Shown here in pieces: positions 1-8,235 of a stretch of DNA of 45,575 nucleotides. Position 1 is the stretch's first letter. Each line of letters starts with the position of its first letter. Source of the DNA: Flavobacteriales bacterium (lineage in GTDB: Bacteria; Bacteroidota; Bacteroidia; Flavobacteriales_F; PHOS-HE28). The notes beneath the pieces were generated by a model that saw only the letters and a program-made list of their open reading frames with translations, ran no database searches and was not told where the DNA came from. Location: the NCBI GenBank assembly GCA_018057455.1, contig JAGPDT010000002.1, positions 1-45,575 on the forward strand. Direction: 5' to 3'. A program made the translations under genes and the position numbers.

Positions 1-1239
1 ACCTACCTGATCGCCGTGGCCGTGACCAACTACCAGGTGGACGCGCAGTACGCGCAACTGGCCACGGACAGCCTGCTGATGCTCACCTACGCCTACCCGG
101 AGGACTTTGACGGTGCAGCCGCCGCGGCCACGGAGCTGCTGCCGGTGATCACGCTGTTCGACTCGCTCTTCGGCGGCTATCCCTTCGCCAACGAAAAATA
201 CGGCCATGCCCAATTCGGCTGGGGCGGTGGCATGGAGCACCAGACCATGAGCTTCATGGGCACCTTCCACCCGGAGATCATGAGCCATGAGCTGGGCCAC
301 CAATGGTTCGGCAACAAGGTGACCTGCGGGAGCTGGGCCGACATCTGGCTCAACGAAGGATTTGCCAGCTACCTCAGCGGCCTGGACTACGAACACCTGT
401 CACCCATCTATTGGCCCATTTGGAAGCAGGGCAAGGTGGACCACATCACCAGCCTGCCTGACGGCAGCGTGTTCTGCGATGACACCACCACGGTGGACCG
501 CATCTTCAGCAGCCGGCTCACCTACAGCAAAGGGGCCATGGTGCTGCACATGCTGCGCTGGGTGTGCGGCGACAGCGCCTTCTATGCCGGTGTGCGCAAC
601 TACCTGCACGACCCTGCGCTGGCGTACGGCACGGCCCTCACCGCCGACCTGAAAGCCCACCTGGAAGCCGCATCGGGGCTGGACCTCACCGGCTTCTTCG
701 CGGACTGGTACACGGGCCAAGGCTATCCCTCCTACACCGCGATCTGGTCGCAGGATGCCGCCGGGGCGGTGGCGCTGGATCTCTCGCAGTCCACCTCGCA
801 TCCGTCGGTGGACTTCTTCGAGATGCCCGTACCGATCCGGTTCAGCGGCGGTGGGCAGGACAGCACGGTGGTACTGGACAACACCGCCAACGGCCAGCTC
901 TTCAACTTCCAGCTGCCCTTCGCCATCGAGCATGCGGACTTCGACCCGGAGATCTGGCTGGTGAGCGCACAGAACCTGGTGACCCGCGTGGATGACCTGG
1001 CCGGGGCGCTCCCCCTGTTGGAGCTGCGCCCCAATCCGGCCGAGGACCACATCAGCTGGCACCTGGCCGGAACCTGGTCGACGGGGACCGTGGTGGTGCG
1101 TGATGCCATGGGGCGCCTGGTGCTCCAAGGCGATGCCCGCCAAAGCGGACTGGACATTGCGCAACTGGCCCCGGGCCACTACGTTCTGGAGGTACGCTCA
1201 GAACAGGGACCGCTGCGCGCCCGCTTCATCAAGGAGTGA
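1..1239 (+). CDS. Secreted M1-family metallopeptidase with T9SS sorting domain (5' partial)
   Basis: The reading frame is open from base 1, so the start lies upstream and 412 C-terminal residues remain. The zinc site of gluzincin (M1) aminopeptidases is visible: HELGH at residues 96-100 of the fragment, followed by WLNEGFASY with the third zinc ligand Glu119, 19 residues after His100 as the family requires. A GGGMEHQ segment about 20 residues before HELGH matches the GxMEN substrate-binding loop. The last ~75 residues (from PNPAEDH, ending ARFIKE) form a Por-type T9SS type-A C-terminal sorting domain, so the protein is probably exported and surface-anchored or released. Expected role is removal of N-terminal residues from extracellular peptides. 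The gene converges with ribE and their stop codons overlap by 11 bp. The exact substrate is unknown. Confidence 0.9.
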   Translation, partial: TYLIAVAVTNYQVDAQYAQLATDSLLMLTYAYPEDFDGAAAAATELLPVITLFDSLFGGYPFANEKYGHAQFGWGGGMEHQTMSFMGTFHPEIMSHELGHQWFGNKVTCGSWADIWLNEGFASYLSGLDYEHLSPIYWPIWKQGKVDHITSLPDGSVFCDDTTTVDRIFSSRLTYSKGAMVLHMLRWVCGDSAFYAGVRNYLHDPALAYGTALTADLKAHLEAASGLDLTGFFADWYTGQGYPSYTAIWSQDAAGAVALDLSQSTSHPSVDFFEMPVPIRFSGGGQDSTVVLDNTANGQLFNFQLPFAIEHADFDPEIWLVSAQNLVTRVDDLAGALPLLELRPNPAEDHISWHLAGTWSTGTVVVRDAMGRLVLQGDARQSGLDIAQLAPGHYVLEVRSEQGPLRARFIKE

Positions 1240-1822
1240 GCCGCGCGGCCAGCATCCGCCGCACGTACTTGCCCAGCACATCGAATTCCACGTTCACCCG
1301 GTGGCCCACGGCCAAGGTGCGGAAAGTGGTGTGTACATAGGTATACGGGATCACCGCCACACTGAAAGTACCGGCTTGCAACGCCGCAATGGTGAGGCTG
1401 ACGCCATTGAGGCAAACGGATCCCTTTTCCACCAGCAGCTCGTGCTCCTCGGAAAGGGAAAAACTGGACCACCAACTGCCCTCGCGTTCTTCCACCCCGA
1501 CGCATTCCACCGTTGCATCCACGTGGCCCTGCACGATGTGGCCGTCCAGCCGGTCGCCCAAGCGTAGGCTGCGTTCCAGGTTCACGCCGTCTCCCGGTTT
1601 GAGCGTGCCGATGTTGGTGCGTCGCAAGGTTTCTTCCACGGCCGACACCCGGTAGCGCGACCCCAGGCATTCCACTACGGTGAGGCACACGCCGTTGTGC
1701 GCCACGCTCTGGTCGATGCGCAGTTCCATGGCCATGGGAGCTTCCAGGATGAGGTCGCGGTTGGCACCGATCGTGGAGACCTCCACCACCGTGCCCACTT
1801 GTTCAACAAGGCCCGTGAACAT
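1229..1822 (-). CDS. ribE: Riboflavin synthase, alpha subunit
   Basis: This 197-residue protein has the two-lumazine-binding-domain layout of riboflavin synthase, which dismutates two 6,7-dimethyl-8-ribityllumazine molecules to riboflavin plus a pyrimidinedione. Hallmarks are the MFTGLVEQVG start, NGVCLTV in the first barrel (residues 43-49), GHVDAT at 99-104, and KGSVCLNGVSLTI in the second barrel (133-145). Length is normal for the family. The start ATG (1822-1820) overlaps the stop codon of the upstream surface-protein gene as TGATG, which implies translational coupling or at least co-transcription. A longer in-frame upstream extension exists but has no homology and lies antisense-like over the neighbour, so I reject it. 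The 3' end overlaps the convergent peptidase gene by 11 bp. Confidence 0.95.
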   Translation of the reverse strand: MFTGLVEQVGTVVEVSTIGANRDLILEAPMAMELRIDQSVAHNGVCLTVVECLGSRYRVSAVEETLRRTNIGTLKPGDGVNLERSLRLGDRLDGHIVQGHVDATVECVGVEEREGSWWSSFSLSEEHELLVEKGSVCLNGVSLTIAALQAGTFSVAVIPYTYVHTTFRTLAVGHRVNVEFDVLGKYVRRMLAARLTP

Positions 1823-4482
1823 CAGTTCTGCTGAACGTGGTTGCCGCCCAACAGGTGCACCGAGCCTTTCAGCACCATGGGCTCGGTGCCTGCCAACCGT
1901 TTCACGTAGACTGTGCAGATGTAGAAGTACACACCGTCCGGCACGGGTTCTCCCGTGTTGTTCAACGTGCCGTTCCAGCGGATGTCCGGATCGTGTGTGG
2001 CGAAGACCACCTGGCCCCACCGGTTGAACACTTGGAGGTCGATCTCCTTCACGCCCCGGTACGGAAAGGGAATAAATCGGTCGTTCACACGGTCGCCGTT
2101 GGGGGTGAACACGTTCGGGAGCGTGTAGTCCGGGCAGTTGTCGCCGCACATGGGGTTGCTGAAGGCGCTCTCATTGCCCACGGAATCGATGGCGGTGACC
2201 ACGTAGCAACCGGCCACGGAGGTGCCGTCCACGTGGGTGAAGGTGGTATCACCGGCCCCGGTGATGGTATGGATCAGCCCGGGCGTGCCGCCCAAACTGT
2301 CGGTGAAATAGATGTTGTAGCGCCAGGTATCGTCCGCGCAGCTGTTGTTGGGGTTGTTCCAGGTGAGCGTGTTCAGCGGCAGCTCGCAATCGTTCACCAA
2401 GGCCAGTGTGGGCGGGCAGGGCGGGGTGAGGTCCACGGGTGCGGCACAGGTCTCTTGGCTGAAGTTGATCAACGGTGAAACAATGGCGGGGTCGTCGTAG
2501 GCCCCGATCGCCTTCACGTAGTAGCAGTAGCTCTCGCCGTTCACCAATCCGGTGTCCACGTACACCGCTCCAGCCGTGGTTCCGATGAAGGTGAACACGC
2601 CCGCGATCCGCCGGAACACCTCGAACTGCACATTGAGCCATGGGGTGGTGTACTGGATGTGCAAGGTGATCTGTTCGTCATCCGGCTCGGGCACCAAGTA
2701 GACCGAAGAGGCCGTATTGCCGGAACCCACCAGCGTATTGCCGCCATTCCCGTAGAGCTCCACCCGGTAGGCATGTGGCGTGGTACGGGTATCCAAACCG
2801 GTGCCGGTGAAGGCGGTGTCGGGGCTGGCCAGGAAGGACGAGGCCGGGCTGGTGAACACCAGCTCATCGGCTGTGCTGAAGCCCGTTCCCCGGTAGAGCT
2901 TGAAGAGGTACGGACCGGGGAACTGCAGTGTGTCCAGGTCATAGGCGTTGCTCCAGCGCACGGTGTCCACGCCCGAGCTGTTATCGGTGATGCCCACGCT
3001 CACATGGGTCATGATGGGCACATCGCGCTCAAGCATGTTGCAGAACTCCTCGCTGGCGTAGCTCTCGGCGCCATCGGCAAACGTGGCGGTGACCAGGTAG
3101 CAGTAGGTGACGCCGAAAGCCAGCCCCGCATCGGTGTAGGTGGTGCCGTTCAGCCCGCTGGTGCCGCCGATGTACTGGTAGCCGGTGTAGCCCGGCACGC
3201 CGGTCTCGCAGTGGTCCGGCGAAAAGCCGGAGAGCCCTTGCCTGCGGAAGATGCGGTAGCCGGTGGCGTTGGAGCAGATGCTGGGGTCCCAGGCCAGTTC
3301 CATCACGCCGCCGTTGGGCGTGGCCGAGGGGTTTTGCGGGGCCGGTGCCACCACGGTGATGTTCATGGTCTTGTAGTCCTGCAATTGCACCGGTGCGGAA
3401 TTGTCCCGCGCATTGAACACCACTTGCCACGGTTGTTGCCGCACATGGCTGCAGTTGGTGCTCCAGGAGAAATTGCCGGTCACCACGTCCTGCGCGGGGC
3501 TGGAGGTGAACACCGCCGGGGAACTGGCCGCCAGGAAGGGGGCGCCGAAGGCGTCCAGGGTGATGGTCTGGCCCACGTCGGGGTCGGTGGCCTGCACGGT
3601 GAACGCCAGGAAGGTGCCGGCCTCCACGCAGGTGTCCTGCACGTCGGCGATCACCGGAGGCTGGTTGTTGCACGGCCCCACGATCACCTGCATGTCGCGT
3701 TCCACCCAGCCGATGCTCACCCACTGGCCGTTGATCTTGCGCCATTCGCGCACAATGAAGGCGATATTGTAAATGCCGTTCAGTTGGGGTGCATCCCACG
3801 TGATGGTGCCGGTGGTGGGATCGATGTTGTATTGGTTGTTGGCGCCGGGCACCACCTGGTCGGGGAAAACATAGCCGGGGATCGGGTCGCCCAAACCGTC
3901 CTGCGGGTTGCTCAGGTCGCCGCCCAGGCACACCTTGGGTTCAAAGGAGAGGCTGTCCCCATCGGTGTCGTAGGCCCCCGGGTTGTGCACCCACGGCTGG
4001 CCCAGGCAAGCGTTCTGGATGGGCGGATTGAGGAAACGGGGGCTGCAGTTGTTGCCCGCCACACTGATCACCAACTGGGTCTGCACGCACATCGGCACGT
4101 TCACCGAACCGGGGATGTTCACCACGTCCGCCACGCGGTTGGGGTCGATGTATTGCAGCAGGTACACCCCTGGCCCGGGGTAGACGTGCGTATGGATGTA
4201 GAGATTGCGCTGGGTGCTGATGCCGCCCACCACCACTACGTTGGAATCATCGCGGGCAATGGTGTCCAACGGCGTGCCGTCGCCCCAGGAAACGATGAAC
4301 TCCGGACGGTCGGCCTGCGAGTTGGGGTTGGTATAGGTGATGATGGTGATCTGGTAGGTCAATGAGCTGTCACCACCTACATGGCACACCAAAATTTCGC
4401 CCGCCTCATTGTGCGTGGCCAATACCTGGACCGTGCACAGCAGCAGCAGACTCGCCCAAAATGCGCGGAGGTGTGCGGACAT
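1822..4482 (-). CDS. T9SS type-B (gliding-motility-type CTD) multidomain surface protein
   Basis: An 886-residue secreted protein. I chose the ATG at 4482 because it opens directly into a signal peptide (hydrophobic stretch ~8-20, cleavage near VLA-THNEA); 20 further in-frame residues upstream look unstructured. The N-terminal half resembles the PKD/cadherin-like region of large Bacteroidota surface proteins (SWGDGTPLD, YDTDGDSLSFEP, TGTITWDAP). The middle has several fibronectin-III-like modules (GYRIFRRQG, YCYLVTAT, YCYYVKAIG). The last ~95 residues (PNVFTPNGDRVNDRF, FNRWGQVVF, WNGT, PDGVYFYICTVY) are the gliding-motility-associated type-B sorting domain, recognised by the T9SS and PorP/SprF-type partners. 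Likely role is adhesion or cell-surface structure; the ligand cannot be told. A GAACTTTG box lies 8 bp before the ATG. The stop overlaps ribE. Confidence 0.88.
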   Translation of the reverse strand: MSAHLRAFWASLLLLCTVQVLATHNEAGEILVCHVGGDSSLTYQITIITYTNPNSQADRPEFIVSWGDGTPLDTIARDDSNVVVVGGISTQRNLYIHTHVYPGPGVYLLQYIDPNRVADVVNIPGSVNVPMCVQTQLVISVAGNNCSPRFLNPPIQNACLGQPWVHNPGAYDTDGDSLSFEPKVCLGGDLSNPQDGLGDPIPGYVFPDQVVPGANNQYNIDPTTGTITWDAPQLNGIYNIAFIVREWRKINGQWVSIGWVERDMQVIVGPCNNQPPVIADVQDTCVEAGTFLAFTVQATDPDVGQTITLDAFGAPFLAASSPAVFTSSPAQDVVTGNFSWSTNCSHVRQQPWQVVFNARDNSAPVQLQDYKTMNITVVAPAPQNPSATPNGGVMELAWDPSICSNATGYRIFRRQGLSGFSPDHCETGVPGYTGYQYIGGTSGLNGTTYTDAGLAFGVTYCYLVTATFADGAESYASEEFCNMLERDVPIMTHVSVGITDNSSGVDTVRWSNAYDLDTLQFPGPYLFKLYRGTGFSTADELVFTSPASSFLASPDTAFTGTGLDTRTTPHAYRVELYGNGGNTLVGSGNTASSVYLVPEPDDEQITLHIQYTTPWLNVQFEVFRRIAGVFTFIGTTAGAVYVDTGLVNGESYCYYVKAIGAYDDPAIVSPLINFSQETCAAPVDLTPPCPPTLALVNDCELPLNTLTWNNPNNSCADDTWRYNIYFTDSLGGTPGLIHTITGAGDTTFTHVDGTSVAGCYVVTAIDSVGNESAFSNPMCGDNCPDYTLPNVFTPNGDRVNDRFIPFPYRGVKEIDLQVFNRWGQVVFATHDPDIRWNGTLNNTGEPVPDGVYFYICTVYVKRLAGTEPMVLKGSVHLLGGNHVQQN

Positions 4483-4490
4483 GGAAAGGA

Positions 4491-4498
4491 CAAAGTTC
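4491..4498 (-). promoter_or_regulatory. Candidate -7 element GAACTTTG
   Basis: It matches the Bacteroidota -7 consensus TAnnTTTG at all fixed positions but the first. Only 8 bp separate it from the ATG at 4482, so the transcript of the surface-protein gene would be almost leaderless if this box is used. No clear -33 TTTG partner was found. Confidence 0.3.
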
Positions 4499-4814
4499 GG
4501 CCATATCGGGGTTGTCACTGAAAGACGGCCCCACCGTTCCATTGACGGAAACGACCGTTGGCCGGTTTGCCGGAGGGGCGGATTCCCTCATCCGATCAAG
4601 AATCATAGTTCCCAACGGCGCACTGGCACCCGAAATTCCGGTCACCACAAAGGGGGAGGACGAAGGACCACCAAGGCGCCATGAGGACCAATTGCAAAAC
4701 CGGTGCGGCGCTCCGCAAGGAAAGCCTTGCTGCGGGAACGCACCCGCCGGCAGCTGCCGGTTGCCTGCTGCCCATTGCCGCCGCCAGTTGCTGCTGCACC
4801 CTGCCCAAGCCCAC

Positions 4815-4822
4815 TATCTTCG
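4815..4822 (+). promoter_or_regulatory. Candidate -7 element TATCTTCG upstream of pepA
   Basis: Seven of eight positions match TAnnTTTG, 35 bp before the preferred ATG at 4858. A GTTG at 4787-4790 is 24 bp upstream, longer than the usual 19-21 bp to the -33 box. Weak by itself; it mainly argues against the longer start at 4681. Confidence 0.3.
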
Positions 4823-4857
4823 GCCTCCATTTCAACATAAAAAGAGCCCTGTCGCTT

Positions 4858-6294
4858 ATGCTTCAAGTAGCCAAGAGCACCCGCCTTTCCGCAGCCAAGG
4901 ACCTGCTGGTGGTCCTTACCGACCCAGCCCAATTGCGCGGAATTGACCTGGAACGCAACGACCGGCAATACCTGTTGGAACAGCTCAAGGAAGAGCGACC
5001 GGTGGCGGTGTGCGACATCAGTGGCCGGTTGGTGATGGTGCACCAAGCAGGCAAGGCGGGCGATTCCCCGCGGCAGTTGGAACAGGCCCGCCGGGCGGGC
5101 AATGAAATGGCCCTGAAGCTGATCGCCGCCAAGCGGGAAGAAGCACAGGTGGTCAGCCTGCAGGAAGCCCCAGCGCTGACCTTGGCCTTGCTGGAAGGCA
5201 CCGTGCTGGGGGCCTACAGCTTCACCCGCCACAAAACGGTGGACCTGCCCCGCACCCTGAAAAAGCTGTCCCTGGCGGCACCGGAGGTGAAGCAAGCGGA
5301 CCTCGATGAACTGCTTGCCGTTTGCGGTGCCGTATACACCGCCCGCGACCTGGTGAACGAGCCCGCCTCGCACCTCAGCGCGGTGCAGCTTGGCGAGGAA
5401 GCAGCGAAGCTCGGAAAGGCGAACGGATTCAGCGTGAAAGTGCTGAACAAGAAACAGATCGAGGCCGAGGGCATGGGCGGCCTGCTGGCGGTGAACCAAG
5501 GCAGCATCGACCCGCCCGTGTTCATCATCATGGAATGGAAGCCCAAGGGCGCCGTGAACAAAAAGCCCATTGTGCTGGTGGGCAAGGGGGTGGTGTACGA
5601 CACCGGCGGCCTCAGCCTGAAACCCACGCCCAACAGCATGGACGCCATGAAATGCGACATGGCCGGAGCCGCTGCCATGATCGGGACCATCGCGGCCGTG
5701 GCCTCCTGCAAATTGCCCGTGCACGTGGTGGCCCTGGTGCCCAGCACGGACAACCGGCCCGGCGGGCGCGCCTTCGCCCCCGGCGATGTGCTGCGCATGC
5801 ACAACGGCCTCACCGTGGAGAACCTCAACTCCGACGCCGAAGGCCGCCTGATCCTGGCCGACGCGCTCAGTTACGGCGAACGCCATGACCCCGAGACCAT
5901 CTTCACCGCAGCCACCCTTACCGGGGCCGCCTCCCGGGCCATCGGCACCCATGGTTCGGTGCTCATGGGCACAGCCCCGGAAGACCGGTTCGCCCTGCTG
6001 CAAGAAGCCGCGGACCACACCGCCGAGCGCCTGGCCCGCATGCCCTTCTGGGATGAATACGCCGAAGAGCTCAAGAGCGACATCGCCGACCTGAAGAACA
6101 TCGGAGGTGCGCTGGCCGGGCAGATCACCGCAGGGAAATTCCTGGCGCGCTTCACCACCAAGCCCTTCATCCACTTGGACATCGCCGGCACCGCCTTCTT
6201 GGACAAACGCGACCACTACCGCCCCAAAGGCGGCACCGGGGTGGGCATCCGCCTGCTGTTCAACTACCTGAAACGCCGCGCTGCGGCCAAGTGA
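4858..6294 (+). CDS. pepA: Leucyl aminopeptidase (M17 family)
   Basis: A cytosolic di-zinc aminopeptidase of the M17 family, which removes N-terminal residues (Leu preferred) from peptides. At 478 residues the length is normal. The catalytic C-terminal domain carries VGKGVVYDTGG (Lys243, Asp248), MKCDMAG (Asp267) and NSDAEGRL (324-331; Asp326 and Glu328 are metal ligands, Arg330 catalytic). The first ~160 residues are the variable N-terminal domain. The ATG at 4858 gives a start (MLQVAKS) like other Bacteroidota members; the in-frame ATG at 4681 is less likely. The stop overlaps or closely abuts pdxA (GTGA at 6291, or ATG at 6303), so the two are probably co-transcribed. Confidence 0.93.
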   Translation: MLQVAKSTRLSAAKDLLVVLTDPAQLRGIDLERNDRQYLLEQLKEERPVAVCDISGRLVMVHQAGKAGDSPRQLEQARRAGNEMALKLIAAKREEAQVVSLQEAPALTLALLEGTVLGAYSFTRHKTVDLPRTLKKLSLAAPEVKQADLDELLAVCGAVYTARDLVNEPASHLSAVQLGEEAAKLGKANGFSVKVLNKKQIEAEGMGGLLAVNQGSIDPPVFIIMEWKPKGAVNKKPIVLVGKGVVYDTGGLSLKPTPNSMDAMKCDMAGAAAMIGTIAAVASCKLPVHVVALVPSTDNRPGGRAFAPGDVLRMHNGLTVENLNSDAEGRLILADALSYGERHDPETIFTAATLTGAASRAIGTHGSVLMGTAPEDRFALLQEAADHTAERLARMPFWDEYAEELKSDIADLKNIGGALAGQITAGKFLARFTTKPFIHLDIAGTAFLDKRDHYRPKGGTGVGIRLLFNYLKRRAAAK

Positions 6295-6302
6295 AAGCGA
6301 CC

Positions 6303-7382
6303 ATGAGCGAAGGACCCGTGCGTGTGGGCATCAGTTGCGGCGACCTCAACGGCATTGGCTTGGAGGTGGTGCTGAAGACCTTTGAGGACCCGCGGATGAT
6401 GCAGGACCTCATCCCCGTGCTGTATTGCGGCGCCAAAGCCGTGAACCACTACCGCAAGACCATCCCCGGCGGGGAACAGCTGCAGATCAACGGCATCGCC
6501 CATGCCCAGGACGCCATCACCAAGAAGCTCAACGTGGTGCACGTGTGGGAAGAAGAGGCGCCCCTGGATCCAGGCGCACCCTCGGGAAAGGCAGCCACCT
6601 TTGCCATCCGCAGCCTGGAAAGCGCCGCGCAAGACCTGGCCACCGGCAAGGTGGACGTGCTGGTCACGGCACCCATCGATAAACACAGCATGGAGCAGGC
6701 AGGCTTCGCTTTCCCCGGCCACACCGAATACTTGGCCCACATGGCCGGCGGTGATGCCGAAGTACTGATGTTGCTGGTGGGCGAAGGCCTGCGCGTGGGC
6801 ACGGTCACCGGGCACATTCCGCTGAAGGACGTGGCCCAGGCCATCACCACCGAGCGCATCCTGGCCAAGGCCCGCCTTCTGCACCAGAGCTTGGAGCGTG
6901 ATTTCGGCATCGATGGGCCCAAGCTGGCCATCCTCGGCCTCAATCCACATGCCGGCGATGGCGGCACCTTGGGCACCGAAGACAAGGAACGCATCCTTCC
7001 GGCCGTGCGCAAACTGAACGAGGAAGGCATCACCGCCATCGGCCCCTACCCCGCCGACGGCTTCTTCGGCAACGGCACCTACAAACACTTCGACGGGGTG
7101 CTGGCCATGTACCACGATCAAGGCCTTGCCCCGTTCAAGGCCCTCAACTTCGGCCATGGGGTCAACTACACCGCCGGCCTGCCCGTGGTGCGCACCAGCC
7201 CGGACCACGGTACCGCGTTGGACATCGCCGGAAAAGGAGTGGCCGATGAAGGCTCTTTCCGCCATGCCGTGTGGCTGGCGTGCGACATCCTGCGCCATCG
7301 CGAAGCCTATAAAGCCATGACTGCCAACCCCTTGCAACCCCAAAAACGGGACAAGGAAAGGAAGGGGCAAAAGGACTCCTGA
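6303..7382 (+). CDS. pdxA: 4-hydroxythreonine-4-phosphate dehydrogenase
   Basis: PdxA oxidises 4-phosphohydroxy-L-threonine with NAD in the DXP-dependent route to pyridoxal 5'-phosphate. The 359-residue sequence shows the family's metal-binding histidines: His171 (GHIPLKD), His216 (LNPHAGDGG) and His271 (YHDQGLAPFK), each offset by five from the E. coli positions. PGHTEYLA (139-145) and GPYPADGFF are also family signatures. ATG 6303 is preferred. A GTG at 6291 overlapping the pepA stop would add MKAT and would give a GTGA overlap, so translation coupling is possible. It is the last gene before a 95-bp gap holding a good promoter-like box. Confidence 0.94.
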   Translation: MSEGPVRVGISCGDLNGIGLEVVLKTFEDPRMMQDLIPVLYCGAKAVNHYRKTIPGGEQLQINGIAHAQDAITKKLNVVHVWEEEAPLDPGAPSGKAATFAIRSLESAAQDLATGKVDVLVTAPIDKHSMEQAGFAFPGHTEYLAHMAGGDAEVLMLLVGEGLRVGTVTGHIPLKDVAQAITTERILAKARLLHQSLERDFGIDGPKLAILGLNPHAGDGGTLGTEDKERILPAVRKLNEEGITAIGPYPADGFFGNGTYKHFDGVLAMYHDQGLAPFKALNFGHGVNYTAGLPVVRTSPDHGTALDIAGKGVADEGSFRHAVWLACDILRHREAYKAMTANPLQPQKRDKERKGQKDS

Positions 7383-7437
7383 CCTCGGCAGCCGGGGCAC
7401 TGCACCACCCTGTTGGCGTGGATCAGCCCGGCCGCAT

Positions 7438-7445
7438 TACATTTG
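7438..7445 (+). promoter_or_regulatory. Promoter -7 element TACATTTG
   Basis: A perfect match to the Bacteroidota -7 consensus TAnnTTTG, with a TTG at 7413-7415 about 22 bp upstream as a possible -33 box (usual spacing 19-21). It lies 32 bp before the ATG at 7478 and downstream of a competing GTG at 7418, so it decides in favour of the 7478 start. It would drive the DUF177-rpmF-plsX-fabH-accBC cluster. Confidence 0.5.
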
Positions 7446-7477
7446 CCGGTCCAATTTTCGGGGTGGACCCCTTCCCG

Positions 7478-7990
7478 ATGGAAGCCTTGGCAGAACATAC
7501 CATCAATTTCACCGGTCTCAAGGACGGCGCCCACCGCTTCCATTACAAGCTGGGCGCGGCCTTCTTTGAAGCCAGCGCGGATGATGATTTCATCGGTGGT
7601 GCGGTGGACGTACAGGTGGGCTTGGAGAAGAACAGCCACTTGTTGGTGGCCACCATCCAGGTGGAAGGTCAAGTGGACATGCTATGTGACCATTGCAACG
7701 CACCCATGCACCAACATGTGCAAGGCGACCAGCGCCAGATCTTCAAGCTCACCGGCGAGCTGGAGACCGACGAGGATGAACTGGTGGGCCTGGACCCGCA
7801 AGCCCACGAGATCAACCTCACGCACTATATCTACGAGTGCATCACCTTGCACCTGCCCAGCCGCCATGTGCACCCCGCCGGGGAGTGCGACCCAGCGGTG
7901 ACCGATGCCCTGGAAAACGTGCTGGTGAGCCACGAACCGGACCCACGCTGGGCCAAACTCAACGAACTGAAAAAGAACAAGAGCGCTTGA
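7478..7990 (+). CDS. DUF177 / YceD-family protein
   Basis: A 170-residue member of the YceD (DUF177) family, which across bacteria sits directly upstream of rpmF. Family members are thought to help 23S rRNA or large-subunit maturation, but the biochemical role is not firmly known. The N-terminus has the family pattern (INFTGLKDGAHRFHYKL, then FFE), and the middle has the CDHC pair (Cys70, Cys73) in a segment that resembles a metal-binding knuckle. I start at ATG 7478 because the family begins just before this segment and a perfect -7 box lies at 7438-7445, inside the longer GTG-7418 version. rpmF follows after 22 bp. Confidence 0.85.
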   Translation: MEALAEHTINFTGLKDGAHRFHYKLGAAFFEASADDDFIGGAVDVQVGLEKNSHLLVATIQVEGQVDMLCDHCNAPMHQHVQGDQRQIFKLTGELETDEDELVGLDPQAHEINLTHYIYECITLHLPSRHVHPAGECDPAVTDALENVLVSHEPDPRWAKLNELKKNKSA

Positions 7991-8012
7991 ACCGCTTTTC
8001 ATTCCTGACACG

Positions 8013-8204
8013 ATGCCAAATCCAAAACGTCGATTTTCGAAGACCCGCACCGCCAAGCGCCGCACGCACCAAGGTGCAGGCACGGCCACGCTGAGCACCT
8101 GCAGCACCACGGGTGAAACCCACTTGCGCCACCGCGCCTACAAAGTGGGCGACGACCTGATGTACCGCGGCAAGGTGCTCAGCACCAAGTCCACGGAGGC
8201 ATAA
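8013..8204 (+). CDS. rpmF: 50S ribosomal protein L32
   Basis: A 63-residue basic protein with the L32 signature: N-terminal MPNPKRRFSKTRTAKRRTH, then a central TGETHLRHRAY. It is a structural protein of the large ribosomal subunit. Only one Cys (Cys30) remains, so this is a zinc-free L32, as is common in the phylum. The order DUF177-rpmF-plsX-fabH is conserved widely in bacteria and ties ribosome supply to fatty acid and phospholipid initiation. Confidence 0.96.
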   Translation: MPNPKRRFSKTRTAKRRTHQGAGTATLSTCSTTGETHLRHRAYKVGDDLMYRGKVLSTKSTEA

Positions 8205-8235
8205 ATCGCAGCGCGTGACCACCCCGCACACCGGC

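Larger units (their letters stand above)
4483..4857. other. Divergent intergenic region, 375 bp
   Basis: This gap separates the minus-strand surface protein from the plus-strand aminopeptidase. Near the left end is CAAAGTTC (4491-4498), read GAACTTTG on the minus strand. Near the right end is TATCTTCG (4815-4822) on the plus strand, 7 of 8 matches to TAnnTTTG. A 14-bp perfect palindrome, CCGGCAGCTGCCGG, lies at 4747-4760. An in-frame upstream ATG at 4681 would add 59 residues to the aminopeptidase, but they are Cys/Ala-rich with no family resemblance and cover the candidate promoter. I see no RNA gene. Confidence 0.5.

Noticed and set aside
2659-4365. Open frame of 568 codons on the plus strand
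   Set aside because: It is antisense to the first T9SS surface protein, which has a signal peptide and sorting domain; the antisense product resembles nothing.
4747-4760. Palindrome CCGGCAGCTGCCGG as an operator
   Set aside because: Fourteen-base GC-rich palindromes arise by chance in this composition, and it lies too far from either promoter candidate to argue for regulation.
4681-4857. 59-residue N-terminal extension of the leucyl aminopeptidase with a Cys-rich hydrophobic stretch, like a lipoprotein signal
   Set aside because: The enzyme family is cytosolic, the segment has no proper lipobox or charge pattern, and a promoter-like box lies inside it.
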